From: Saprospirales bacterium | Lineage (GTDB): Bacteria; Bacteroidota; Bacteroidia; Chitinophagales; Saprospiraceae | Assembly: GCA_016703765.1 (NCBI GenBank) | Contig: JADJBL010000019.1 | Coordinates: forward strand, 9,961-73,960 | Length of the DNA stretch: 64,000 bases | Direction: 5' to 3' | Part shown: piece by piece, positions 16,914 through 27,135 of the stretch | Numbering within the stretch: the stretch's first letter is position 1 | How the letters are laid out: every line of letters starts with the position of its first letter | Position numbers and translations under genes: made by a program | The notes under the pieces: generated by a model | Databases searched by the model: none | Seen by the model: the letters and a program-made list of their open reading frames with translations, nothing else | Told to the model about the DNA's origin: nothing

Positions 16914-16955
16914 GCTAAAAGCCGGCTCATAGCAAATCTGCAAAACATTAGCAAC
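16914..16955. repeat. Second attC-like half-site
   Basis: GCTAAAAGCCGGCT is followed by CATAGCAAATCTGC and AAAACATTAGCAAC. The central CTAAA, the short self-complementary AGCCGGCT and a right end resembling GTTAGCAAC recall the palindrome at 12786, but the left half is missing or overwritten by the DUF2200 gene end. It sits directly before the GNAT gene. Confidence 0.25.
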
Positions 16956-16979
16956 ACCCTGACCAGCGACCCGAATAGA

Positions 16980-17507
16980 ATGAATAATATTGAAATCAAA
17001 AAGGTATCCATATCCGACATCGACCGATTGCAAGAAATTGGCAGACAAACTTTTTTTGAAACATTTTCTGCCTGGAATAGCGCAGAGAATATGAAAAAAT
17101 ATTTAGACGAAGAATTTTCTGTTGAAAACCTGACTGCTGAACTGAACGACCAGAACGCTGAATTATACTTTGCGACACTTGACGACTATGTGATCGGCTA
17201 CCTGAAAATAAACTTTGGACCATCACAGACAGAGTTACAAGACGACAAAGCCATTGAAATTGAGCGAATTTACGTTCTAAAAGACTTTCACGGAAAGAAT
17301 CTGGGACAGCTGCTCTACGAAAAGGCAATCCAAATTGCAAGACAGAAAAATGCCGACTACATTTGGTTAGGTGTTTGGGAAGAAAACTCAAGAGCGATTA
17401 ATTTTTACAAGAAAAATGGTTTCATAGATTTTGACAAGCACATTTTCAAATTAGGGAATGAAGAGCAGACGGACATCATGATGAAACTAAAGTTGAAGGA
17501 CGAATAA
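16980..17507 (+). CDS. GNAT family N-acetyltransferase
   Basis: A 175-residue GNAT acetyltransferase, starting MNNIEIKKVSISDIDRLQEI. The acetyl-CoA binding motif A is ERIYVLKDFHGKNLGQLLYE (about residues 98-117, R/Q-x2-G-x-G/A type). Motif B follows with IWLGVWEENSRAINFYKKNG (about 135-154). The pattern is close to PaiA-like polyamine acetyltransferases, but the substrate is not certain. The frame is open upstream of this ATG. I chose it because the preceding codons lie in the palindrome-like sequence and fit no GNAT start. Confidence 0.85.
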   Translation: MNNIEIKKVSISDIDRLQEIGRQTFFETFSAWNSAENMKKYLDEEFSVENLTAELNDQNAELYFATLDDYVIGYLKINFGPSQTELQDDKAIEIERIYVLKDFHGKNLGQLLYEKAIQIARQKNADYIWLGVWEENSRAINFYKKNGFIDFDKHIFKLGNEEQTDIMMKLKLKDE

Positions 17508-17579
17508 GAAGGTAGCGAGTAAAACCCATAGATCAAGCCCTAAAGCCATCAGCGAAATGACATACCAAAAAACACAACC

Positions 17580-18035
17580 ATGAAATCATTTAAAATCTTA
17601 ACAACCGCACTAATCCTCATTGGCTGCTTAAACGCGACCGCCCAAACCGAAAACACCAAATCGGAAATGGAGCTCATCACGGAAACGCTCATGGACTATA
17701 TTGAAGGGACGGCCAATGGCGAACCCGACAGGCTTAGAAAAGCCTTTCACCCTGACTTTAACTTATATACCGTAACCGGAGAGGATAGCCTCTTGATTCG
17801 TTCGGGAGAGAAATATATCTCTAATGTGAAAGTGGGAGAAAAAACCAATAGAATTGGACGGATCATATCCATTGATCACGAAAAAGATGCCGCAATAGCC
17901 AAGGTAGAGATCGTAATCCCAAATTGGAGGATCTTCACCGACTATTTCCTGCTCCTGAAATACGAAGGTTCCTGGAAGATCGTTCACAAAAGCTATACCT
18001 GGAGGGAATACCCGAAGGGGGATGAAAAAAATTAA
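17580..18035 (+). CDS. Exported lumazine-binding/SnoaL-like protein
   Basis: A 151-residue protein with an N-terminal signal sequence (MKSFKILTTALILIGCLNAT; the Cys could be a lipobox). The mature part begins with an alpha helix EMELITETLMDYIEGTANG and continues LRKAFHPDFNLYTV, GEKYISNVKVG and a terminal strand pair (YFLLLKYEGSWKIVHKSYTW). This fits the putative lumazine-binding subgroup of the NTF2-like fold, often exported in Bacteroidota. The function is unknown. It ends 14 bases before the gldD start and is the last gene of the inserted stretch. Confidence 0.7.
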   Translation: MKSFKILTTALILIGCLNATAQTENTKSEMELITETLMDYIEGTANGEPDRLRKAFHPDFNLYTVTGEDSLLIRSGEKYISNVKVGEKTNRIGRIISIDHEKDAAIAKVEIVIPNWRIFTDYFLLLKYEGSWKIVHKSYTWREYPKGDEKN

Positions 18036-18049
18036 AACATCTACCTTAA

Positions 18050-18649
18050 ATGAACCGCAGTTTCCTGATTTTCATAATCCCTCTACTGGCCCTCACGGCC
18101 TGCTCCGACCCCATCTTTACCCCCAAACCCCGCGGATACCCCCGGATCGAATTCCCGGAGCGCACAGGTACGCGACCCTTCGACCAGAGCGACTGCCCCC
18201 TGTCCTTCGAATTGCCCACGTATTACCAGGTGCTCCAGGATTCCTTCTTCTTCGATGAAGAGCCCGCCCACTCCTGCTGGTTCGATCTGCTGATCCCGGA
18301 ATTCGACAGCCGCCTGCATTGCAGCTACTTCCCGGTGGGAGCAAAGGGAAAAACCTTCGACGAGCTGCGCAGCGACGCCTTCGACCTGGCCAACTGGCAC
18401 AACAAGAAAGCCAACTATATCGACGAAATTCCGATCAAAACGCCGCACAACGTGGAGGGTATGTTCTTCGCCTTCGAAGGCCCCGTGGCCTCCCATTACC
18501 AGTTTTACCTGACGGATAGCCTGCACCGGCACTTTTTCCGCGCCGCGCTGTACTTCAATACCCAATCGAAACCAGATTCGCTGGCGCCCATGTACGACTT
18601 TGTGAGGCAGGATGTAGATGGGATTATTAATTCCTTCAGGTGGGAATAA
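18050..18649 (+). CDS. gldD: Gliding motility lipoprotein GldD
   Basis: A 199-residue lipoprotein: MNRSFLIFIIPLLALTACSD has a clean lipobox ending at Cys18. The family pattern follows as PKPRGYPRIEFPER near the N-terminus, CWFDLLIPEFDSRLHCSYF, then DAFDLANWHNKKA, and at the end FYLTDSLHRHFFRAALYFNT and PDSLAPMYDFVRQDV. GldD is an essential gliding/T9SS component and its partner gene is usually gldE directly upstream. Here gldE ends at 9728. The gene converges with the minus-strand T9SS gene, whose stop lies 3 bases away, over a small AATAAGG-cta-CCTTATT hairpin. Confidence 0.9.
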   Translation: MNRSFLIFIIPLLALTACSDPIFTPKPRGYPRIEFPERTGTRPFDQSDCPLSFELPTYYQVLQDSFFFDEEPAHSCWFDLLIPEFDSRLHCSYFPVGAKGKTFDELRSDAFDLANWHNKKANYIDEIPIKTPHNVEGMFFAFEGPVASHYQFYLTDSLHRHFFRAALYFNTQSKPDSLAPMYDFVRQDVDGIINSFRWE

Positions 18650-18651
18650 GG

Positions 18652-21600
18652 CTACCTTATTAAACTGATTTCTCCCACATAAACCTCCTCGGTCCCATCA
18701 TTCGGGCAAACAACCCTCATCCGATAAACGTATACGTCGGATGGAGCGACTTCCTTGTGGAAAGTCCCGTCCCAGCGGGCCTGGGCATTTTGGCTTTGGA
18801 AAACCAGCTGTCCCCAGCGGTTCCAAACCTGCATTTCAGATACCTTCTCCTTTCCTGCCGCCGTGAGGATCCCAAAAGTATCGTTCACGCCATCCCCGTC
18901 CGGCGTGAAAGCATTCGGGATCTGAACTCTGCCCGGATCGCAGTCCACCCGCACGGTGATATTGCTGCTCAGGCTTTGAACGCACCCATGCTCATCCGAT
19001 ATCCAAACGTTATAGAGCGTGCTTTCCGGGGGACTGGCAAGCGCCTGCGCGCAGGTATCGCAGTCCAGCCAATCGGAAGGCGACCATTGATAGGTAACGC
19101 CTTGTCCCAATACAGCCAGCGAAACAGCATGGCCCTCGAAAATGGTCGTATCTGCGGGCAGAAGACTGTAAGCCGGCAATTCCCACCAGCTCAGATCGAG
19201 CAGGATGAGGCTGTCGCAGCCCTGCGAAGTGTTAAGAGAAACCGGATATAGGCCGGGCTCCAAAAACCACTGACCGCCCAGCGCCAGACTGTCTCCGGGG
19301 CAGATAGTTTCCTGCATCGTTTGGTCAGTGGTATCGCCAACCATCAACTCGGTGCAGTGAATCTGCAAGCAACCACTGGCCAGCACGAGGGTATCGCAGT
19401 ACAGGCCCGCCTCAGCGGTCCAGAGATCGCCTACCCAGACCGGCTCGTTGGCGCAGGTGAATACGGTGTCGAGCGCAAAGACCGATTCGTCGGCCACCGT
19501 GATGAACAAGCTGTCTTCCGCGCTGCACTGATCGGGGTTTATGGCCGTGACCCCGAGTTGCAGGGTTGCCTGCGGCTGGATCAGAATAGAATCGCAGAGC
19601 GGTGGGTTCAGGCATTGCACCTGGCCCGCCGGCGTCCAGCTGAGGCGGAAAAGTCGCCAACGACTTGCAACAGCAGGGAATCGCCGGCGCAAATGGTCGT
19701 ATCCCCGGGGACAATAAGAACCGGCGTCTGGCCGAAACCGACCTGAATGGTATCGAAGGAATGGCAACCGTTGCCATCTGTAATTTCGAGAAAATAATCG
19801 CCCTCTAGTGGGTCGGAAAATAAGGGATCGGAAAGACCGGCGTTAAAAAATACCGAAGAAGGGCTCCAGAAATACTGATACCCCACCCCTTCATAAGCTT
19901 GCAGTTGAAAAACCTCCCCCGGACAAAAAACGGTATCCATCCCGGCATCGGCGATGGGCAGGGGAAAAACCGCAACGGCGGCAGAATCCATCCCCTTGCA
20001 GCCGTCTAGGTCGGTCATTTCCAACACGTACACCCCGGCAGATTCGGGGAATATGGTAAGGCCCTGCTGCTGCACGGAGTCGATCCCCGGGCCCGTCCAG
20101 ATAAAAGCAATACCCGGCTCGGCGATAAAGTTGAGTGCTTCTCCGGCGCACACGGAGGGGTCGGCATAGGCAATGCCGGGTTCGGGGCGGATGTGAGTCT
20201 GGAAAGGGATTTCCAGGATGCAACCATGACCGTCCTGCAAAACCAGATCGAGGGAGTAACTCTGGATATCGTTGCTCGAATTCAATACCTGGAACAGGGT
20301 GTTGCAGCAGGTATCACAACTCAGATGGTCCGCAGGCATCCACTGAGCCGCCCAGCCGGGGAAGCATTGAGCCAGCTCCACCTCTTCGCCGGAGCAGCCA
20401 AATACCTCGACGGGCTCGAAATACGCGATCGGCTGCCCGACCGGGAAGGCGTCGTAGCTGCAAAGGCATTGGCCCGTCGAATCGATCACCGCGAGAAGAT
20501 CGCAGGCTTGGTCGAGCGTGGCGGGGATGGTAAAGGAAAGGGAATCCAGCCCGGAGATATTGGGGATAATCGGAGAAAGCAAGAAGGTATCCCCCTGCCC
20601 ATCGCCGTCGGTGTCGAGATAAATATCGACGACCATGTTTTCAGCGGGAATGCCCGTGCCGTTGGCCACCACAATCGTCCCGTGCAGAGTATCGCCGGAC
20701 TGCCAAACGGCCTGAAAACCCTCGATCGTCAATACCGGCCGTTCGATCTGGAAGGGCAGGTATTCGGTCCCGGTTTCCACCCGGATGGTGCAGGTGTCGC
20801 CCGAGGCCGCGCAAACGGCCTGGGATTGTATGCCGGCCGAAAGCCAGAAGTACTCCTCCCCGCAGGGAAGCCCGGAAAAGCCGCCGAGCTGAAATTGAAA
20901 AGCGATCAGCGTAAATGGATCCAGGCCGGGCGGAAGGGCCCAGTTCAATTCGATCCGGCCGTTGAGGGTATCCAGCTGGGGCGTTCCGATGGGCGCATTG
21001 GCCACGGGGACCAAAGACCCAGGCAAAAACGACACTCCAGGAGGCAGCAGCAGGCTCAGCGTATCGGTGAGATTAGTTACGGCCGTATGGATCAAAGCCA
21101 GGTTGAATTGGGCCGTATCCTGGCACGTGATCGCTTCCTCCAGGCCCGCCTGAAAGAAGGTCTCGATGCCGCTCCCCTCCGTTTGGATGCAAATGGGTTT
21201 TCCCGGCCGGGTCACCGTGTTGACGGGCTCCCCGCAATTTCGCTCCCCGCCCGCCCGGAAGAGGATGGCGGAGTTGATAGGGAAAGAACAATCGGTCTCG
21301 CTCCAGAACCGGATGGCTACTTTGTGCAATGGAGCCGCCCCCAAGCCGCTCAGACAATTCGCCGCCAGCTCGGGGCTCCCGGACTCCAGATTCCATCGAA
21401 ACACCCCGTTGCCCATGTCCAAGGGATCGCCCATCGGAACAAAAGGCGAGCCGGAAGGATAAGCCAGTCCGGAGGAACCGGGTGTGATGCTCAGGCCTTG
21501 CGGCAATATCGCCTCTACCCAGGGATTGCAGACGGGCCCCAGGTTGGTATTGTACAGCTCAATCGTGTGATAGGGAACCGTATCGCAGAGCAGGGCGCAG

Positions 21601-24600
21601 GTATCCTCCGGGAACGAAAGCGTGAAATCCACTCCTCCGGGAGGGGCGAGCACGGTCCAGTACTGCACTTCGGATTGGCAGGGCGCCTGCTCGGGCGATA
21701 AAAAGGGCTCGCATCCGAACCCGTATCGGATCTCGACGGTTTCTTCCAGGCAGCTTCCGTTTAGGGCGCTGAGTTGCAAGGATCTGCTCTGGCTTGCAGG
21801 GAGGGAATCGAGTTGGAAAATGCCGTTCGAGAAAGGCAGGCTCTGGCCGCTTTGGGTATCTGTCAGGGTAAAATCGCTCAAGAGACCGCTTGTGGAGAAG
21901 GGCGCCAGCCAGATGAAAGGCGCCGTGCCGCTTTGCTGTCCGGAAACCGAATTCGGCACGTTGCTCAGGGTGAAATCCCACCTGGCTTTGTTATCGAGGG
22001 CCAACTGATCGGGGAGGGGATTGAATAGCTGGAGCGTCGGGAATAAGGGCTTCAAGGCGTTTTCCTCCGCCTCGACCAACACACCGTCCGAAATGCCGGG
22101 CGCGAACTCCAGCAAGGCCTCCAGGCCCAGGGGATAGGCGCCTTCTGCCTCGCAATCGGCCGTAAAGCGGTATTGAAGGAAGAAATAAAATCCCTCGTCG
22201 GCCGGGGGATTCTGGAAAGACGCCAGGTCGAAGGTCCAGGTTCCGTTGCTCTCCGCGCCCGCGAGTGGCGCTACGCCTTGCCAACTCGGCCCGCCTTGCA
22301 GGGTAAACTGCTTGACCTGCGCTTCCGCCAGGCTTATTTCGGCCGGTATGTCCAGGTAAAAATCCGGAACAAAACCCAGCGGCCGGTATTCGTAGGGAAA
22401 GAAATTGCCCAAACCCAGTTCGAGGTTGAAAAGGCTGGCGCCCTGGTATTCGGAAGTATCGCAGAAGGGGATCGCAAACAGCCCGGGAAGGAGCTCGTAC
22501 TCGTACCCCGTGATCTCCCAGGTGGCAAAATCGCAGCCGCAAACGAAGGGATCGACCGTCGTTTCGGCCTCCGTCTGCCCGATCGAGAGCAGAGACCTGA
22601 CCGCGACGGGGAAAACGGGCGGCGTAGGCGCCGTGGAGGATTGCTTTACCGGATTGGCGTCCAGCCTGTGCAGGGCCGTCAATTTTATGGAGTCTCCGTC
22701 TTCCCAGCGAAAATCGCCCGGAAGGGGGCAGCCCACGGCAAGCAGGTCCGAAGGATTGATGGCGTAGTGGTAGATGAGGCGGTCGGAGGTGGTTTCGGGA
22801 GTGGTGGAAATGCCGGGGCATGAGTAAGAAAGTCCCGCATCGGCGTCCCAGATATCGAGCACGGCATGCAAGGCGGAGATCCCCTCCGGCGCAAAGAGAT
22901 CGGGGTTGATCGCAGGGTCGGCCCCAACCGGCAGAAAGGATATCCAGGCGGCGGAAAATCCGAATTCGCCGTTCGGCTCGTCGGAAATAACCAACCCGCT
23001 CAGCACGGTTTGCACTGTATCGCCGGGCATGGAGCGGTCCAGCCTCAACAGGGAGGGGTCGAGGAAGCCGGGCCCGTCGGGCCATCGGTCGTTGTCGTTG
23101 TCCGGCGCCCCCAGGCTGATGCGCTGGAAATCCATTCCAAACCAGACGTAACCGGCAATGGTATCCACGCAAACGCTATCGGGCACGCAGGAAATGGCTA
23201 TGGTCGCAAGGTCGCAAGATTGAAGGCCACAGGATGACGGAAGTCCCTCGCAAGTGAGCAGAGTTGTTTGGATGTCTATTTGAAGGACCGGCCCGGGCTC
23301 TACGGAGCACTCCGGCTGGGGGCAGGAAGTGAGCAGCGAATCGGCGCAGGCAAAACCGGGCTGACAGAGGGAGTCGCAGTAAAAGCTAAGGTCAAAACTC
23401 AAGCCGGCCATTGTTCCCGGAAGCGGCAGAGGGTAGAGGGCCGAGACGAGGAGCGTCGAATCCTGGACCGCCAGGCTTAAGACATCGGGCGCCACCCCAT
23501 TCAGCAGCATCGGATTGTTTTCCCACACCAGACCGCATGGCAGGGTCATCGAAACGGCCAGCTGCCCCTGGATCAGGGCGAGGGAATCGTATTGGATCGA
23601 ATAGGTAAAGGTAGAGGTCTCTCCGTTCTCCAGTTGAAAATCGCCGCTCAATTGGGCGCTCAGGGTCGGATTATTCAGCGAGACCTGAAAAGTGTCGCTG
23701 TCGATGAACTGATCGGGCGGGCAGCTTTTCTCAAACTGGTATTCGTACACCCAGCGATTTTGGGATTGGGCGCAGTCGGGATTGCAGAAAAAGACATCCC
23801 ATTTCAGCAGGAGGGTATCGCCGGGCTGGAGATCCGGACAGGCGATGACTAATTTTTCCCAAAGAAGACCGCCTTCCTGGCAAGGAGATTCAAACGAGAC
23901 ATTTTGTGTACCCTGTATCCCCAGCACCACCGGGCTCCCGTTTAACAGGCCAATCGCGCTTAAAGGGTCGAGCGCCGTCCCTTCCGATTGTTGCCGGATG
24001 GAGAAAGAAAGCCCGAAAGCGGGCTCCTCGCCGGTGTTGACGATCTGCAAACCCTGCCGAACTCCTTCTTCCGCGCAAAAACAGACCGGGGCGGCGATTT
24101 GTGGGATAATCTCCAGCTTTGCTTCCATATCCGAAATCTCGAACTGTACCAGCGCCGTCTGCTGGACGGATTGGCAGCTTGCGCCACCGCAGCCCCAGGA
24201 GAAGGAGATATTGGAAAGGCTGGAAGGGTTATCAAATCCACAGGAGCTGATCAGGATGTTTTCCGTCAGGGTAAGGGTTTCGCCTTGTTCAAACAACTCG
24301 TCTCCGTCGCCGATCGATTGAAAATTCATGCCATCGAGCCGGAGGGCAAAATAGCCGGGCTGGTCGGCTTCCACGGTTCCCTGGGGAGAGCTCAACTGAA
24401 TACCCGGCTGGTGAAAGTCCTCGAAGAGGAAAGAAGTCAAAGGCCCCGGCCGGGTATTCTGTACCGCGAAGCTGCGGGAAAGCATTTGTCCCTTGCTCCC
24501 CGATAGCACGGTATTGCTTACCTGGGTGATCACGAGCTGAGCGGTTTCCACCGGGTAGGGGTTCGTATTCAGGGAAAGCGTATCGCCCCAGGCCAGGAGC

Positions 24601-24935
24601 CGGATCTCGTTAGCGAAGATCGCTCCGGCGTTCACCTCGCCGTAGCAGGGGCAGGGCGCAAATATTCCGAAAGAAAAAGTCAGCGTTTGAGAAGGCCCAA
24701 TCGGAGGCAGGGAGATCTGGGCAGGATTCAGGGCTTGCAGGCAAGGGGGCAGCGCGACTTCCAATTGGGCGCCTTCGAGGAGGACCGAAGAGTCGTTCGA
24801 CACCTGGACCTGAAAAAAGGCGCTGTCGCAAACAGCGAGTCCGGAGGGGTTGGTGAAAGAAAGCTGTTGGGCATACCCGGCAGCGGATATGCCCAACAGC
24901 AAAGCAATCAACAGGGGAAAGCGAGATTGCTCCAT
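18652..24935 (-). CDS. Giant secreted protein with a gliding-associated C-terminal domain (T9SS type B), one frameshift
   Basis: Read leftwards from ATG at 24933-24935: MEQSRFPLLIALLLGISAAG is a signal peptide, followed by about 2,000 residues of cysteine-containing, conserved-repeat-like beta-sandwich segments (DUF11-type phrases such as VSNDSSVLLEGAQLEVALPP). Near the end come Ig/PKD-like stretches with GDSLLL and GSSVVV-like themes, then the CHU_C domain: IPNAFTPDGDGVNDTFGI, MQVWNRWGQLVF, and VYVYRMRVV. This domain directs export by the type IX system and anchoring or release at the surface. One indel near 19645-19660 splits the gene. Restored length is about 2,094 residues. It is the last gene of a four-gene surface module. 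The role is probably adhesion or a matrix structure (inference). Confidence 0.85.
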
Positions 24936-24949
24936 AGAAGAAAAAGGGC

Positions 24950-27031
24950 TTAGTTATCGCCTTCCTTGCTCTTGTATTTGACCGTCACCGGCTCCTCGAT
25001 CTTGGAAACGCGCACTTCGGTGCGGCGGTTATACTGGTGTTCCTGTTCCGAGCAGGGCACATCGTCCTTGCAGTTGTTGCGTAATTTGGATTCGCCCATT
25101 CCAAAGGCCTTGATCCGGGCGCCCTGGATCCCTTTTTCGACGAGATATTCCCTGGCCGATAGGGCGCGTTTTTCGGAAAGCTCCTGGTTGTAGTCCTCCG
25201 ATCCACGGGAGTCGGTATGGGCCGTCAGTTCGATCTGCATGCTGGGGAATTGCTGCATGAGCTTCACCAGTGCGTCGAGCTCGCGCGCCTCGCCGGTGCG
25301 GATGGCCGATTTGTTGAAATCGTAATAGAGGTTTTCCAGCACGATGATGGTTCCGGCCTTGATTGGCTCGCGCATGATATTTTCTGCCAGCGGGTTGAGA
25401 AGCAGGTTGATGTTGAGCTTTTGGGCCTGTGCGGGCGCCAGGTCGACGGTGGAAATGCGGTTGATGCCCCTGGTAAAGCCTTCTTTTTCGGCATACACCG
25501 TGTATTCGTAGCCGGAGGGCAGGCAGTATTCGAATTCGCCATCGGAGTTAGCGCGAAGCGAGCTCTCCTCCCGGGTCGAATTGTTGTAGATGCGGACGGT
25601 GGCGTTCGGCACCGGCGTGTTGTAGTTTTCGATCGTCACTATCCCGTTGACCACCGTGCAATCCGTGGAGGAAAGGGGGATGCGAACGACCTGAGAGCCC
25701 GCCTCGCCGACGGTGGTATAGGTCTTTTCGCTGCTCTTGAAGCCTTCTTTGGTCACGAAGATGAAGTAGTTTTTGTCCGTTTTAAGCCGGTAGATCCCCT
25801 CCCCGTTGTCGTCCGTGTAGAGCACGGGGTTGCCCATTTCGTAGGGGTTTTTCTGCTTGAGCTTGATGATCAGCTCGTCCGGGTTCGTGGGAGAGGGCTC
25901 GAGTTGGATGTCGTAAAACTCGTTTTCCTTGATCAATCCATCGGTGGAGCGTTCGAGGACGCGGATAGCGGCGCCGGGGATGCGCTGGCCGCCTTTTTCA
26001 TTGTACACGATAAACTGGGTAGCCAGTTCGATGCCGGTATTGATGCCTTCCATGCCTTCCGGCAGTTCGAAATAGTAGATATCGTCTTTCCCCTTGCCGC
26101 CCGAGCGGCTGGAGGTAAAGTACCCGAACTCGCCGTCGCCGTCCAGGATGAAGCCCAGATCGTCGTGCGGGGAGTTGAAGGGGATGCCGAGGTTGACCAC
26201 CCGGCCCCAGGTCTGGGTGCTGATGTTGACCATAAAAATATCCAGACCTCCCCGGCTGTTGTGGCCGTTGGAGGAAAAGAAGAGGACTCCGCTTTCGTGG
26301 ATATAGGGAAAAACTTCGTTCAGTTGGGAGTTGATGTCCGGGCCCATGTTGATGGGTATAGACCAGGATTCGCCGCGTTTTTCGACAAAATACAAGTCGA
26401 AACCGCCATATCCGCCGGGCATGTCGGAGCTGAAATACAGGCGACGCCCGTCCGGAGAAAGGGAGGGGTGCATGGTGGAGAACTCGTCGTTGTTGAAAGG
26501 AAGCTCCTTGACGTCTTCCCAATCGAACTCGCCTTTGTGCCCTTCGTAGACCTTCAGGCGGGTCACTCCTTTGGAATCGGCTTTCTGCACGCCGTTCTCT
26601 TCATTGTTGCGGGTGAAGTAGACCACATCGCCTTTCCGGTTAAAGGTCACCGGGCCCTCGTGCATAGTGGAGTTCATATTGACGGAAAACTCCTGGGGCT
26701 TCATGGGGAAGCCCTTGCGGTCGAGGTCGGAGTAGTACAGTTCGAAAAAGGTCTCCCCGATCTTTTTGTCCACCGCGCCGCCTTTTCTCCGGGAGGTCAC
26801 GTAAACGATTCCGTTTTGGTAGAATGCTGGCGAGAACTCGAGGTTTTCCGTATTGATCGGATCGGCATTGCGGATGATGACGTTGGGTGCGACGAGTATT
26901 TCACCCTTATCGTATAGCTTATCCGACTGCTTGGTCTTGGTCGTCGTTTGCTGGGCCGGCGCCGGCGCCGAGAAGCAGGCAAGAGCAAGGAGCAATGCCA
27001 GGGGACGGAGAATATTCCAGTATTTGTTCAT
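24950..27031 (-). CDS. OmpA family protein with PD40 beta-propeller repeats
   Basis: A 693-residue outer-membrane-linked protein. The start MNKYWNILRPLALLLALACF is chosen over a GTG 21 bases upstream because it gives a standard signal peptide. Residues about 60-330 carry PD40/WD40-like repeats (SLSPDGRRLYFSSDMPGGYG, GVLFFSSNGHNSRGGLDIF, GYFTSSRSGGKGKDDIYYF). A carboxypeptidase-regulatory-like domain follows (VNGIVTIENYNTPVPNATVR). The C-terminus is an OmpA peptidoglycan-binding domain (LYYDFNKSAIR, LTAHTDSRGSEDYNQELSEK, AFGMGESK, NRRTEVRV). Such proteins are encoded with PorP/SprF partners and T9SS type B cargo, exactly as here, and likely hold the cargo complex to the wall. Confidence 0.92.
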   Translation of the reverse strand: MNKYWNILRPLALLLALACFSAPAPAQQTTTKTKQSDKLYDKGEILVAPNVIIRNADPINTENLEFSPAFYQNGIVYVTSRRKGGAVDKKIGETFFELYYSDLDRKGFPMKPQEFSVNMNSTMHEGPVTFNRKGDVVYFTRNNEENGVQKADSKGVTRLKVYEGHKGEFDWEDVKELPFNNDEFSTMHPSLSPDGRRLYFSSDMPGGYGGFDLYFVEKRGESWSIPINMGPDINSQLNEVFPYIHESGVLFFSSNGHNSRGGLDIFMVNISTQTWGRVVNLGIPFNSPHDDLGFILDGDGEFGYFTSSRSGGKGKDDIYYFELPEGMEGINTGIELATQFIVYNEKGGQRIPGAAIRVLERSTDGLIKENEFYDIQLEPSPTNPDELIIKLKQKNPYEMGNPVLYTDDNGEGIYRLKTDKNYFIFVTKEGFKSSEKTYTTVGEAGSQVVRIPLSSTDCTVVNGIVTIENYNTPVPNATVRIYNNSTREESSLRANSDGEFEYCLPSGYEYTVYAEKEGFTRGINRISTVDLAPAQAQKLNINLLLNPLAENIMREPIKAGTIIVLENLYYDFNKSAIRTGEARELDALVKLMQQFPSMQIELTAHTDSRGSEDYNQELSEKRALSAREYLVEKGIQGARIKAFGMGESKLRNNCKDDVPCSEQEHQYNRRTEVRVSKIEEPVTVKYKSKEGDN

Positions 27032-27135
27032 GGTAAGTTTCTTTTTGACCACGTAAGTGAAAACGCTTTTAACTCATAATATTATGAAGAAAAAAACGAA
27101 ATTGTTCGATTATCCGCCGCTGAAGGCAGCCTTCC

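Noticed and set aside
18645..18661. AATAAGG-cta-CCTTATT hairpin between gldD and the convergent T9SS gene as a terminator
   Set aside because: The 7-bp stem is AT-rich and has no T tract; it mostly reflects the two stop codons.
20193..21701. A 502-codon plus-strand frame opposite the giant T9SS type B gene
   Set aside because: Antisense shadow of a GC-rich gene with no coding features of its own.
25217..26917. A 566-codon plus-strand frame opposite the OmpA-PD40 gene
   Set aside because: The minus-strand protein is unmistakable; the plus-strand translation shows only reversed codon bias.
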